Assembly: GCA_004017275.1 (NCBI GenBank)
Contig: SAKE01000019.1
Coordinates: 62,001-126,000, forward strand
Direction: 5' to 3'
Length of the DNA: 64,000 nt
Origin: Mesorhizobium sp.
GTDB lineage: Bacteria > Pseudomonadota > Alphaproteobacteria > Rhizobiales > Rhizobiaceae
Each line of letters begins with the position of its first letter. The first letter of the stretch is position 1. The notes below the pieces were generated by a model. It did not search any database and was not told where the DNA came from. It worked only from the letters and a program-made list of their open reading frames with translations. Of the stretch, positions 1-9,303 are shown piece by piece. The translations under genes and the position numbers were made by a program.

Positions 1-76
1 TGCATGCTCCGGCCCGGGTTTCGAGCCGTCAATGCGTTCCGGCGATGACGAACCTTGCCAAGGCTTTCCCGGACCG

Positions 77-289
77 TTAGCCAGCCTTGCTGAGGCTGCC
101 TGCAGAGGACTTTCCCGTGCGGCGATCCTGTTCCACCTCGTAGTTGATCTTCTGGCCCTCATTAAGGGTCGACAGGCCCGCTCGTTCAACAGCGGAAATG
201 TGGACAAAGACATCCTGACCGCCGTTGTCAGGCTGAATAAAACCAAAACCCTTCGTGCTGTTGAACCACTTCACCGTTCCAGTCGCCAT
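77..289 (-). CDS. cspA: Cold-shock protein (CspA family)
   Basis: A 70-residue single cold-shock domain, the usual length for the family. The RNA-binding motifs KWFNSTKGFGFI (RNP1) and DVFVHISA (RNP2) are both visible, so it is predicted to be a cytoplasmic single-stranded RNA/DNA chaperone. I start it at the ATG giving MATGTVKW because the AAGGA Shine-Dalgarno lies about six bases upstream of that codon; an in-frame ATG two codons earlier sits too close to it. It stands alone at the window edge. Similar small csp genes occur on rhizobial symbiotic replicons. Confidence 0.95.
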   Translation of the reverse strand: MATGTVKWFNSTKGFGFIQPDNGGQDVFVHISAVERAGLSTLNEGQKINYEVEQDRRTGKSSAGSLSKAG

Positions 290-295
290 ATCCAT

Positions 296-809
296 TCCTT
301 TGTAATAAGTCGCAACTTAGGCAGGCCATTCACGCCAGCCTGATTTGTACACGAGACTTTAGGCGCATCAAAATCGGAAAATTGCAAGGCCCACTCGATC
401 GCCTGATCTCCAGCAGCAACTGCAACATATGCGAGGCGCGTGCCAGACGAGGCGTATGCCAGACGTTTCGTCGTGCGCTGTCGCTCGAACGTTGACAGAA
501 ACAATGACACACCTTGCAAACTCGGCACATCTTGTGGACGTGCTCGGGTCGCTTCTCGACTGCGATACCCGCTCCTGACCGGGTATCGTCGGCCAAAATG
601 AGGGTTTTTGTCATGTGCCGCCAGACCGAAAGATCAGGCGCGCAGCGACCTGCACATTCAAACCGGAACCCGCGAACCTCGATTAGCTTCTGCCTGCTCC
701 GAAGGGCGGTAGCCTGCTCTGAGGCGGGCCACTGTCGGGTTGAAAACCAACTGTCGGGTTCGGAACCCCAGATTGTCGGCAAGGTACGCGCCGCCCACTG
801 GTTGGCCAA
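296..809. other. No recognisable gene
   Basis: Open frames on both strands have no recognisable domain and no convincing ribosome binding site. Probably intergenic or decayed sequence between the cold-shock gene and the IS debris. Confidence 0.5.
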
Positions 810-1000
810 AGGGGCACTGGCTCCTGATCCTGCCGCCATGCTCGCCCGATCTCAACCCGATCAAGACAGGTCTGCTCAAAACTCAAGGCGCGGCTGCGGA
901 AGAAGGCGGCCAAAACTTTCGACGCTCTCTGCGGAACTCTCGGCGATATCTGCCAGCTGTTGGAGCCAAATCAAAAACCATTAATTGCGACAGGTGATTT
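810..1000 (+). pseudogene. IS630-family transposase remnant
   Basis: A short stretch encodes the C-terminal signature of IS630 transposases, LPPCSPDLNPI, which holds the final part of the DDE catalytic site. It is followed, after a frame change, by a DALCGTLGDICQL-like tail. The N-terminal two thirds of the gene are absent, and at least one indel breaks the frame. It is a dead fragment. Confidence 0.75.
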
Positions 1001-1152
1001 TATGACATTCATTGCGAAGAGGCCAGAATGAACAGCGGAAGAGAGTAGCAGCTCTCTGGCCGCGGCGAGGTGGATCGTCGACACGATCGGCACCTGGCCC
1101 GTGCGGGGATCGCACCGCAGCCAGCACCAGAGCCAGACCTTGACCGCTTGCC

Positions 1153-1640
1153 TTGCTCAGGCGCCACAACAACGAGTGGCTGGAAGCAGATCCACGTGAA
1201 CTCAGCGATATCGATCAGACGATGCTTACCCTCATGAAAGCCGATCCCGACGCTGTCCAGCGCCGCGAAATCCTGACCAGCATATGGCGCATCGGATGCC
1301 ACCGCCTGCACACTCACCATCGACATGCCGGAACTCGGAACCAAAGGCCGCAAGCCTCGCCGGCCTCGGCAAAATGGAGCGGCCGCGCCTTCATCCGGGG
1401 CGGCCGGGCCAATGTTCGCCAGGCCCTCTACATGCCCGGCCTTCGCCCTGCGCTTCAACCCCGACCTCAAGGCAAAATACCAGGCGCTAAAGGCGGCAGG
1501 CAAACCCGCAAAGGTCATCATCTTGTTGCGAAAGCTCCTCATCCTAGCAAACGCTCTCCTCAAGGCGCAGCGAAAATGGCCCCTAAAACCCTTGACCGAA
1601 ACGGATACCTTAGCCTTTCAGGTGAGGCGGGCCGAGATAG
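1153..1640 (+). pseudogene. IS110-family transposase remnant (C-terminal domain)
   Basis: Pieces of the C-terminal half of an IS110-type transposase lie in shifting frames. EADPRELSDIDQ and ILTSI come first, then GRAFIRGGRANVRQALYMPG. A second frame carries FNPDLKAKYQALKAAGKPAKV and LLILANALLKAQRKW, which match the usual end of these proteins. The N-terminal RuvC-like catalytic part is missing and there are several frameshifts, so this is a decayed fragment. Confidence 0.8.
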
Positions 1641-1831
1641 ACCAACCGCGGGTTTAACTTCGCGAGTTTAAGCTGATTATGCCGATGCAACTCTAGCGCC
1701 TGCGCGACCGTTTTAGCTTCCATCAACAAGGCGGCAGGGTGGGAGGAAGTACCCTCCCCTGCCGCGAACAAGCTTTGGACAAAGCCCCACCTTGTCCGTA
1801 ATGTGATCGGGAGGCCGGGGCGCGGCGGTGC

Positions 1832-2953
1832 TCAGCGGATGTGACGCGCGAGATCTGCGACCCTACCCATCAGCACTTCCACCGGTCCTCGCTGGAAGAC
1901 GCGCAGCCAAAGCACCGCAAAAGTGCTGATAACCACAACGAAGCCAAAGAGCGTGGACAGGCTCTCGTCTTTGAAAATGTTTATCTTCATAAGATAGGCT
2001 ATTCCCGCAATGTGCAGCACATAGGCCGTCAAAGACATCGAGCCGACTGCGATTATTGGCCAGACCAGCTTTCGCAGACGCGGGAGCGCATCCACAGCGA
2101 GCATGCAAGCCGCCAAGATGATCATTGCGCAACCGGTGCTGCCCACGATCGAAAGCGTCGTTTCGCTATGAGGTGCGGCTATCCATGACGACTTGACTAT
2201 AAATGACGACTTGGAAGGCTCAAAAGCGCCGTCAACGTCAGACCACCACAAGGAGGTTTCAGTCAAAGCGCGGGAACTCAGCGCGAGCAAGGATCCCCCA
2301 TGGCCCAACACGGCCAGCGCGACCCCCGCCAGACCAAGGCGCCAATGCGCTGCTAGCGTATTAAGATTAAGGCGCGCGATGGCCATGCCAGCGATGAGGA
2401 AAGGAACCCAGGTCACCGCGGGATAGTAGCCGTTGACCATGAGGTTGAAGACCGGGTCGAGGAGGTTGGGGGCAACCGACAGAAGGGAGGAACGGACTTG
2501 CGGGAGAACTAATGCCGTAGCGGCAGCGATCAAGCCCAGCTGATATGCGCTGAGCCGATGGAGCGGCAATACCAACAAGAAGCAAATTCCGTAGTATTCT
2601 AGGATGACTTCGACCTGGGTACCGAGGCAGCCCAGGATTGAGCCAAGCGCGAGCAAAACAAGGGCACGAATTGCGACTCTGGCGATGGCCTGTCTACCGG
2701 CTATCCCCGACTTCGGCGCCTTGCGACCTGTAATCAGGAGGATTGAAAAACCGGCCAATACGGCAAACAGGGCCGACGGCCGCCCATGGGTTAGTTCCAT
2801 CAGAAACCCGACTAGTCCTCCTTCGCCGGGGTCGGGACCGAGATGGGCGGCATACATCCCGAAGACAGCCAGGCCCCGAGCGAGGTCGATGCCGACCAGC
2901 CGATCTACTACCGACCCATTCCTAGCGTCGGCAACCGGTGCCTTCATTACCAT
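1832..2953 (-). CDS. Multi-pass membrane protein, acyltransferase-like (DUF1624/DUF418 type)
   Basis: A 373-residue integral membrane protein with about ten hydrophobic helices. The N-terminal signature RLVGIDLARGLAVFGMYAAH matches the first helix of the heparan-glucosaminide N-acetyltransferase-like/DUF418 group, where an R-x2-G-x-D-x-x-R-G motif precedes a membrane acyltransferase fold. Substrate cannot be deduced. The ORF is complete, with no frameshift, and stands alone between IS debris and the duplicated regulator region. The start is the ATG giving MVMKAP; a start two codons later is possible. Confidence 0.7.
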   Translation of the reverse strand: MVMKAPVADARNGSVVDRLVGIDLARGLAVFGMYAAHLGPDPGEGGLVGFLMELTHGRPSALFAVLAGFSILLITGRKAPKSGIAGRQAIARVAIRALVLLALGSILGCLGTQVEVILEYYGICFLLVLPLHRLSAYQLGLIAAATALVLPQVRSSLLSVAPNLLDPVFNLMVNGYYPAVTWVPFLIAGMAIARLNLNTLAAHWRLGLAGVALAVLGHGGSLLALSSRALTETSLWWSDVDGAFEPSKSSFIVKSSWIAAPHSETTLSIVGSTGCAMIILAACMLAVDALPRLRKLVWPIIAVGSMSLTAYVLHIAGIAYLMKINIFKDESLSTLFGFVVVISTFAVLWLRVFQRGPVEVLMGRVADLARHIR

Positions 2954-3494
2954 GGTAGATTCCCTTGTTGGGTGTGTGGATCGCGGGAGCCGCGATAGGA
3001 GAGCCGGTCGGCTGCTGCCGTCGCCTCGTGAAAGGGTTCAAAACATCGCGCCATCTGGCGCATCGAGCCGGCGACAGAGCTGTTCAGCCATTAGCCTGGG
3101 GTAAGAACAACAGATCGGCTCACAAAGCCTGTGTCACGGACCTGAAAAGTGGTGTCGCGGAACCGTCGTTTTTTGCATGATGGCTAAGCCGAGAGATCCA
3201 CTGCACCGACGAGAGACTCAGCGACGTTGGATATCCGATCAGTACGCCGCGGCTCCGCCGGTGACGATCACCCCGGGTGTCAAGGCCAGGGCGTAAACCT
3301 GCCATAATCTGTGGTGGTGCGCCCGCGACCAATCCGTTCGACAAAGCTCGGCGCATGGTCGAGCCAATCATATTCTTCCATGTGGCTGTTGCCTGAAAAA
3401 CCGAAGACGCCGTTCGCTGGTCCAGCTGTTCCAGACCTCGGCCTGCGTCGGTCATTAGAACCGGCGCGCCTGTTTCCCAAATCAATTTGCTGAT
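2954..3494. other. No recognisable gene
   Basis: Upstream of the membrane protein and before the first copy of the regulator duplication. Frames are open by composition only, and I recognise no domain. Confidence 0.45.
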
Positions 3495-3598
3495 GCAGCC
3501 GCCGGGGGTCACATTGAGCAAAAGTGCCGAGGTCAGGACGGGTTTCATAGGGGCTCTTCGTTTGGCTTTGTTAACGACCCCTTTCTTGCAAGTTGTAG

Positions 3599-3615
3599 CT
3601 GACAGCAGCCTGAAA
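3599..3615 (+). promoter_or_regulatory. OmpR-type tandem operator (copy A)
   Basis: CTGACA-N5-CTGAAA, two direct hexamers at 11-base spacing, is the layout typically bound by OmpR/PhoB-family dimers. It lies about 95 bases upstream of the truncated regulator gene and is identical to the copy at 5355. Binding by the neighbouring regulator is inferred. Confidence 0.45.
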
Positions 3616-3707
3616 GCTCCCCAAATAATTCGCTGCCGCCGGTTCAGCCTATTGTCAGCTTCGACCAATAAGATGGGAGCCTTGCCCTCATACCGGAGCT
3701 CGGAAGC

Positions 3708-4253
3708 ATGATGCGAATACTGCTCACTGAAGACGATAAGGACCTTGGAAGTGCTATGCACGATCATTTGGTGGCTGGTGGCCACGCGGTCGACTGGGCC
3801 AAGAACCTGTCCGAAGCGCGCGATTATGCAGCTGTGGTCGGCTACGACCTTATTTTGCTCGACGTTCACCTGCCGGACGGCAATGGGATCGACTATCTGC
3901 GGGAGCTGATCAAGGAACTTGAATCGGCACCGGTCATCATTCTGACAGCCTGCGATCGGATTTCGCATCGCATCGAGGGCTTCAACGCTGGAGCCGACGA
4001 CTATTTGGTCAAGCCGTTCGATCTGGGGGAACTCTCAGCGCGTATCCATGCAGTGGCACGTCGCCATGGGCATTTTCCGGAGCCGCAATTTTCGGTTGGG
4101 ACGCTTTCCATACAGGCAGCCGAGCGACGCCTCTTCCGCGAGGGGCAGGAGGTCTACCTGACTTGACGCGGATGGGCGGTGCTCGACTACCGTCTGCCCC
4201 AGCCCTGCACGGTCGTTTCAAAAGGGAAGATCGTGGACGCGCTTTTCGGCAGA
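3708..4253 (+). pseudogene. Truncated OmpR-family response regulator
   Basis: The receiver domain is essentially complete: the acidic pocket EDD, phospho-acceptor in LLDVHLPD and lysine in YLVKPFD are all present. The start of the linker follows. The reading frame stops at TGA (4164-4166), where the intact copy at 5465 has a GGA glycine codon. Beyond it, residual winged-helix sequence continues with a one-base insertion until similarity ends near 4253. At most it could yield a receiver-only protein of about 152 residues that might still be phosphorylated but cannot bind DNA. Confidence 0.85.
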
Positions 4254-4323
4254 CGGCGCTGATTCATACTCTAAAAGAAAATTCGGCTTCCAGTTGCCTT
4301 GGCCATGACTGCCCTTCCCGAGA

Positions 4324-4850
4324 GATGGGTGACAGTTCATTCCGGATAGATGGGTTAAACTTTCGGCCCTTTGCAAGGAGAGCAAGGTGCCTTGGAAGGA
4401 GTGTAACGTCATGGAAGAGCGGCTGAAGTTCGTCGCCCGGCTGCTGGACGGCGAGAAGATGGCGGTGCTTTGCCGGGAGTTCGATATCTCGCGCAAGACC
4501 GGCTACAAGATCCTCACGCGCTACAACGACAGCGGCCTGGAGGGGCTGACGGACCGATCGCGGCGGCCCTATCGCCACGCCAATCAGCTTCCGTTTCAAA
4601 TCGAGAAGCTGATTGTGCGCCTCAAGCAAGACAAGCCGACATGGGGTGCGCCGAAGATACGCGAGCGGCTGGCCCGGCTGTATCCGGATGTGCACCGGCC
4701 CGCGATCTCGACCGTGCATGCCGTGCTCGACCGCCACGGCATGGTCGAGCGCCGCAAGCGCAGGCGCAACAGGGCGACGGGGACACCACTTTCAAACGGC
4801 TGTCGCCCTAACGATCTTTGGTGTGCCGACTACAAGGGCGAGTTCGGCAG
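4324..4850 (+). pseudogene. IS481-family transposase, 5' fragment
   Basis: The left end TGGGTGACAGTTCATTCCGG resembles an IS481 terminal repeat. The transposase starts at GTG 4387 and reads MPWKEC...MEERLKFV. Next come a helix-turn-helix with SRKTGYKILTRY and DRSRRPYRH, and then the beginning of the integrase core, NDLWCADYKGEF, with the first catalytic Asp. Homology ends abruptly at about 4845, where a tandem repeat starts, so the rest of the DDE domain and the right end are lost. Confidence 0.85.
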
Positions 4851-5085
4851 AGAACACGGCCGGGACAGGGGATCACAAACACTTGACCGTTCCAGACCCT
4901 GGCAGTGGCGCATCGATTGACCGTTGGCTCTGTTCGTGGGCACCGAAAATAGGGCCTTCTTGGTCCTCGGCAGAGAATATGGCCCGGACGGGGGATAACA
5001 AACACTTGACCGTTCCAGACTCTGGCAGTGGCGCATCGATTGACCGTCGACTCTGTTCGCGAGCGCCGAAAATACGGACGACCCC
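4846..5085. repeat. Tandem repeat, two units of 123 bases
   Basis: The segment beginning GGCAGAGAA recurs after 123 bases (4846 and 4969), and the shared end GC(A/G)CCGAAAATA recurs at 4940 and 5063. Both units contain the word AAACACTTGACCGTTCCAGA. It starts precisely where the IS481 fragment ends. Function unknown. Confidence 0.8.
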
Positions 5086-5246
5086 TATGGTCAAAGTGCA
5101 CTTCTGACCTGCTAGGCACTGTTCGATAACTGGAGGCACCCGCTACGGTGCCCTCGTATTTAAGACACCTGTCAGTTTCAAGCCTGGACATTGACGCGTG
5201 GCGCGGCTGCCATTCGTTGACCGCCACGTCGAATTGCCCGCCAACC

Positions 5247-5305
5247 AGTGTACAGCCGCCGGTGGTCACATTGAGCAAAAGTGCCGAGATCAGGAGGGGT
5301 TTCAT
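5247..5305 (-). pseudogene. 5' end of a divergent small lipoprotein-like gene
   Basis: Divergent to the regulator, an ATG at 5305 starts MKPLLISALLLNVTTGGC, a hydrophobic leader ending in a cysteine that resembles a lipoprotein signal. Copy A has the equivalent start at 3548, MKPVLTSALLLNVTPGGC. The two copies lose similarity right after this cysteine, so both appear truncated to about 18 codons and then run into unrelated sequence. Probably a relic of an exported protein originally paired with this two-component system. Confidence 0.35.
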
Positions 5306-5354
5306 AGGGGCTCTTCGTTTGGCTTTGTTAACGACCCCTTTCTTGCAATTGTAG

Positions 5355-5371
5355 CTGACAGCAGCCTGAAA
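5355..5371 (+). promoter_or_regulatory. OmpR-type tandem operator (copy B)
   Basis: CTGACA-GCAGC-CTGAAA lies between the divergent lipoprotein-like start and the intact regulator gene, about 95 bases before the regulator ATG. Autoregulation of the two-component operon is the likely role (inference). Confidence 0.5.
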
Positions 5372-5464
5372 GCCCCCAGATATTCGCTGGCGCCGGTTCA
5401 GCCTACTGTCAGCTTCGATCAATAAGGCAGGAGCCTTGCCCTCATACCGGAGCTCGGCAGCCTG

Positions 5465-6124
5465 ATGCGAATACTGCTCATTGAAGACGACGACGACCTT
5501 AGAAGTGCTGTGCACGATCATTTGGTGGCTGGTGGCCACGCGGTCGACTGGGCCGAGGGCCTGTCCGGAGCGCGCGGTCATGCAGCTGTGGCCGGCTACG
5601 ACGTTATTTTGCTCGACGTTCACCTGCCGGACGGCAATGGCATCGACTATCTGCGGGAGCTGATCAAGGGGCTTGATACAACGCCGGTCATCATTCTGAC
5701 AGCCCGCGATCGGATTTCGCATCGCATCGAGGGGCTCAACGCTGGCGCCGACGACTATTTGGTCAAGCCGTTCGATCTGGGGGAACTCTCGGCACGCATC
5801 CGTGCAGTGGCACGTCGCCAAGGGCATTTTCCGGAGCCGCAATTTTCGGTTGGGACGCTTTCCATACAGGCAGCCGAGCGACGCCTCTTCCGCGACGGGC
5901 AGGAGGTCCACCTGTCTGGACGCGAATGGGCGGTGCTCGACTGCCTTCTACGCCAGCCCGGTTCGGTCGTTTCAAAGGGGAGGATCGAGCACGCGCTTTA
6001 TTCATTCAATTCGGAGTTCGAGAGCAACACAGTGGAGGTTTATGTCAGCCGGCTCCGCAAGAAGATCGGCGGGGATAGAATAGCAACCGTGCGTGGCTCC
6101 GGATACAGGCTCGTGGTCACATGA
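5465..6124 (+). CDS. OmpR/QseB-family response regulator
   Basis: A full-length 219-residue regulator. The N-terminal receiver domain has the acidic pair at residues 8-9, the phospho-acceptor Asp51 in LLDVHLPDG and the conserved Lys in YLVKPFD. The C-terminal winged helix includes LSGREWAVLDCLL, NTVEVYVSRLRKKI and the terminal VRGSGYRL hairpin. Its stop overlaps the start of the downstream kinase by four bases (ATGA), so the two are translationally coupled. It resembles QseB/PmrA-type regulators. It is not TtsI, which acts without a kinase partner. The signal and regulon are unknown. Confidence 0.92.
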   Translation: MRILLIEDDDDLRSAVHDHLVAGGHAVDWAEGLSGARGHAAVAGYDVILLDVHLPDGNGIDYLRELIKGLDTTPVIILTARDRISHRIEGLNAGADDYLVKPFDLGELSARIRAVARRQGHFPEPQFSVGTLSIQAAERRLFRDGQEVHLSGREWAVLDCLLRQPGSVVSKGRIEHALYSFNSEFESNTVEVYVSRLRKKIGGDRIATVRGSGYRLVVT

Positions 6125-7449
6125 CGAACTCGAACAGCATGACGAGAAAGCTGCTATCGTGGTTAGGCGGGGCAACGCTCCTGGTTTGGATCGCCGCCCC
6201 AACCATGGCTGCGTTCATTTTTTGCAATTATGTAAACGAAAGTTCGGATGACTTGCTCCAGGGGAGCGCAAAGTACAGACAACCAGAGCTGATCAAGGTC
6301 TTGAATGGAAAACACGTTGATCAATACAATAACAACTTTCCCACTTACGAAAAGTACTTTACCTATCGTGAGCAGGTTATTAATAAGTACGGGATAGTGC
6401 TTATTTCTGAACCGGAAGAGGGTCAGCAGCCCTTCCCTGATGCTCCCCTGAGTAACGGCTTTTGGGGAAACGCTGATTACCGCGTCTACACAGAGGAGAT
6501 CCAAGACGGCGTGTATCATCAGTTGGCCGAACCGCTTCATGGCCGCCGTACCACAATCGCGAAGGGCGCACTTTTTGTCTTCCTTCCGACACTCGTGCTC
6601 CTGCCCTTTAGCTTAGCTGTTTGGTGGATCGTGATCCGGCGCTCGCTGCGGCCAATCGAGGTACTGCGACAGCAGATCGGATCGCGCGACGGCGGCAATC
6701 TGTCACCAATGGACTTGGGCGATTTCCCGGCAGAGTTGGCTCCAATCGCGGCATCCGTCAATCGGCTTCTCGATCGTCTGCGGGCGGCTCTCGAGGCCGA
6801 ACGCGAGTTCGCCGCAAACAGTGCGCATGAACTGCGCACGCCGATCGCAGGTTCAATCGCTCAGATGCAGAGATTAGTGGCCGAGCTTCCCAATGGGTCG
6901 GCCAAAATGCGTGCGCGCGGCATCGAGCAAGCGCTGTCGAGCCTTGGCCGCCTTGTCGAAAAAGTGCTTCAGCTCGCTCAAGCCGAATCGGGGGTTGGCA
7001 TGGCGGATCACGCGATCGATCTTGTCCGATCGGTTCGGCTGGAAATCGACGACCTGAGGAAAAAGCCGCAATATGCCGGACGCCTGCATCTTAACGTCGA
7101 CGGCTGCCCCACTTTGATGCGCAAAGTGGATGTCGATGCGTTTGGGATCCTCCTTCGTAACCTGATCGAGAATGCGCTGATACATGGACTGCCCACTGTT
7201 CCGACAACAGTTTCCGTCCAAACTGATGGAACCATCGCTATTGCAAACGCCGGACCGGTGGTGCCCCTCCCCGACCTCGAAGGGCTTACAAAGCGATTTA
7301 GTCGTGGTGCTACTCCTGCTGCGGGCTCAGGCCTTGGTCTACATATCGCTAACATGGTTATCCAGCGGATCGGTGGCAGTCTAGAGCTTGCGTCGCCCGC
7401 CCGCGGTCGCAATGATGGTTTCGAGGCGATCATACGAATTCCTCAATGA
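6121..7449 (+). CDS. Sensor histidine kinase (QseC/PmrB type)
   Basis: A 442-residue inner-membrane kinase. It has one transmembrane helix near residues 12-33, a periplasmic loop of about 110 residues and a second helix near 142-168, followed by a HAMP linker. The phospho-acceptor His236 lies in NSAHELRTPIAG. The ATPase domain has the N box LIENALIHG and the G box GSGLGLHIANMV. It overlaps the regulator by four bases and forms a complete two-component operon. The periplasmic loop shows no domain I can name, so the ligand is unknown. Not to be confused with the quorum-sensing QseC of symbiosis islands, an unrelated DNA-binding protein. Confidence 0.92.
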   Translation: MTNSNSMTRKLLSWLGGATLLVWIAAPTMAAFIFCNYVNESSDDLLQGSAKYRQPELIKVLNGKHVDQYNNNFPTYEKYFTYREQVINKYGIVLISEPEEGQQPFPDAPLSNGFWGNADYRVYTEEIQDGVYHQLAEPLHGRRTTIAKGALFVFLPTLVLLPFSLAVWWIVIRRSLRPIEVLRQQIGSRDGGNLSPMDLGDFPAELAPIAASVNRLLDRLRAALEAEREFAANSAHELRTPIAGSIAQMQRLVAELPNGSAKMRARGIEQALSSLGRLVEKVLQLAQAESGVGMADHAIDLVRSVRLEIDDLRKKPQYAGRLHLNVDGCPTLMRKVDVDAFGILLRNLIENALIHGLPTVPTTVSVQTDGTIAIANAGPVVPLPDLEGLTKRFSRGATPAAGSGLGLHIANMVIQRIGGSLELASPARGRNDGFEAIIRIPQ

Positions 7450-8999
7450 CACCGGTGAATTCGACGACATTTGGACACAGGGCGGATTGCTGGCAAGGCT
7501 GCTGACATGGCGAACTGTACGGCAGTATGTATACGGCGTAGAAATCGTACTTCACACAACGCATTTCGGCCGCGGCAATCAATGCCGCTATCATCGTCTG
7601 AGCAGTTCGATCGAAGCGACACGACATGATCGGCAAAATCGAAGGCTCCGCCTCACCGCTCGCTCGATTTCGCCCGGGGAGAAAAGAGGCCATCCGAGAA
7701 AGTGCAAGCCGCCGCGCAAAGGCGACGTGTCCAATTGTCTGGGTGCCCCTGTGCGCCGGCCCGATCGGGTTGGCGCAGGTCCAGTAAGGACCCGGACCAA
7801 CCATTCCATTTAGACGACCGGCAGGTTTTAATCGGCGTCCGGATCGCCGGCCCAAAATGCCCCAAGTATACGGCTAGAAAGGCTGCCAACGATCGAGCTT
7901 TGGTCGGAGGCGTGCTTGTCAGCGTCTTGGGTGCTTGACCGGCCTTTGCAATGGCCATCGCCATCGCAAGTATCGTGCGTGGCCAGTGAGACCGCAATTT
8001 CATCAGCCTGGAGCCGACCGTATCGGTGCTTTTTTCTGATTTAGGGATTTTTCGTTTTCCTCTTGGATCATCACGGGTTTGGAGAGGATCTGGTGTTAAG
8101 TGCCATTCGGAGCGCCGGCGAACCGCCCGAAATTAATGTGGTCGAGTCATGAAGCCTCCCGAATGCGTTAAACGAGACCCTTTATGGCGGCCCTGGCTGA
8201 CAACAGTCTGAAAGCTGCAAGCGGCATGCGAAAATGGGGCGATCCTGAATGACGACAGATGCTATCAACATGAAAGAGGCTCGCCCTGAAAGCTGAGCAC
8301 GCTTTATGCTCAGGCTGCTGACAAGGCCAAAGCAGCGTAAGTGCGTAGTGAAATCCAAGGTCCACATGGGTCGTCGCGCGTCCCGTGCGCCTGGGAAGGC
8401 GCCGGCCCGGCCAAGCTTTCCCAGCTCGTCCGCATGATGCTTCGCTGAGCGTCAATGGACGTTGGCGCGAGACCAAGGCGTCGTGCGTTGCAATCCGGAC
8501 GGTCCAGGGTATCAGGAGTTTCACGGCCTCGGCCCGCTTGGCTGGCCACAGTTGAAGCTCCAACGTACCGGCTGGCACCGGGAAATTGGGCTCTGCGCTG
8601 CCTCAACGCTGATGGCACGGTCAATGCTTGCCTACCGATGGGGCCGCCCATGCCGTGATGCTGTCGGTCGACGTTCGCAAACCAGACCCTCGCGAGACCC
8701 AGCGAAGGGGCTCGCCGGTACGACGAGGGACCTTACCTCTTTATGCGCGGCATCATTATCGAGGATGACATGTTGCCTTACACGTCGTCCCTCGCGCTCG
8801 GGTCTTTGTGGGGCGGATGAAGTCCTGATCGCGGTGGCACTGCTGCATGTTTGCGTAAGACCCATCCAGTCACGATCGCGCTGTCCTTCGATGTCGCGGT
8901 GCTGATAGGCGGGCAGATCGGTGTGCGCGGCGCCCGCCAAAGGATCGTCGTCACGCCGGAGGAGGCGAGCGTCATAGCCGGCGCGCCGGCGAAAGGCGC
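7450..8999. other. Decayed region without recognisable gene
   Basis: About 1.5 kb in which all open frames look like composition shadows. I recognise no domain on either strand. The only structured element is a relic of the two-component promoter region at about 8144-8215, listed separately. Confidence 0.5.
8197..8213 (+). promoter_or_regulatory. Third OmpR-type tandem operator (relic)
   Basis: CTGACA-ACAGT-CTGAAA keeps both hexamers of the operators at 3599 and 5355 exactly, while the spacer and surroundings have diverged. The preceding GTTAAACGAGACCCTTT also aligns with GTTAACGACCCCTTT of the other copies. No regulator gene follows, so this may be another promoter controlled by the system or an eroded duplicate. 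Confidence 0.4.
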
Positions 9000-9003
9000 T
9001 TTC

Positions 9004-9095
9004 TGTCGGATGCCCGACAATGTCGGATATCGCAAGTATCAAGGTTGGATCAAACCTTGCGAATCGGGGCTTTCTTACTTGGCACGGGGCATGCT
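9004..9095 (+). promoter_or_regulatory. Predicted NifA-dependent sigma-54 promoter
   Basis: A perfect NifA upstream activator sequence TGT-N10-ACA at 9004-9019 is followed, 60 bases on, by TGGCACGGGGCATGCT at 9080-9095. That matches the -24/-12 consensus with the invariant GG and GC ten bases apart; only the first T of TTGC is changed to A. The UAS would lie about 100 bases before transcription start, the classical distance. It faces the M16 peptidase gene. Confidence 0.6.
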
Positions 9096-9303
9096 CAGGT
9101 ATCCGCAAACACCCAATGGATAACGAGCAGACTTCCCATGGCCTCACCATGCCGAAAGTTTCCCGGACGCATCCAAAGATGAGGCTCGCGTCAGGCCCAG
9201 CAACACGCTGACGGCTCATGTGGCTCGGCGTCGCGTGCCGATCCACTTTCTCCCAATAGGCGTTCGGGAGACATAGATCCTTCAAAATGAGGAACAGATC
9301 ACT

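Larger units (their letters stand above)
3495..4253 (+). repeat. Duplicated response-regulator block, copy A (decayed)
   Basis: This stretch is a diverged direct duplicate of about 5247-6000. Similarity begins at the GGTCACATTGAGCAAAAGTG segment, runs through the shared promoter region and most of the response-regulator gene, and stops about two thirds into the regulator's DNA-binding domain. Copy B is the intact one. An IS481 fragment lies between the copies. Confidence 0.85.
5247..6000 (+). repeat. Duplicated response-regulator block, copy B (intact)
   Basis: This is the intact counterpart of 3495-4253. It contains the divergent promoter region and the first two thirds of the regulator gene. 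The two copies differ by scattered substitutions and a few indels, so the duplication is not recent. Confidence 0.85.

Noticed and set aside
3120..3968. Long minus-strand open frame of 282 codons across the first regulator copy
   Set aside because: It is antisense to the regulator pseudogene and its promoter. Only the short MKPVLTSALLLN leader has any gene-like character.
4808..5911. Long minus-strand open frame of 367 codons over the intact regulator
   Set aside because: Antisense shadow of the regulator gene. Only the leader from 5305 is possibly real.
5465..6124. TtsI, the type III secretion regulator of rhizobia
   Set aside because: A cognate kinase is encoded immediately downstream and no tts boxes or secretion genes are seen. 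The sequence is of the QseB/PmrA type.
8632..9285. 217-codon minus-strand frame before the M16 gene
   Set aside because: It runs through the predicted sigma-54 promoter region, has no recognisable domain and no ribosome site.
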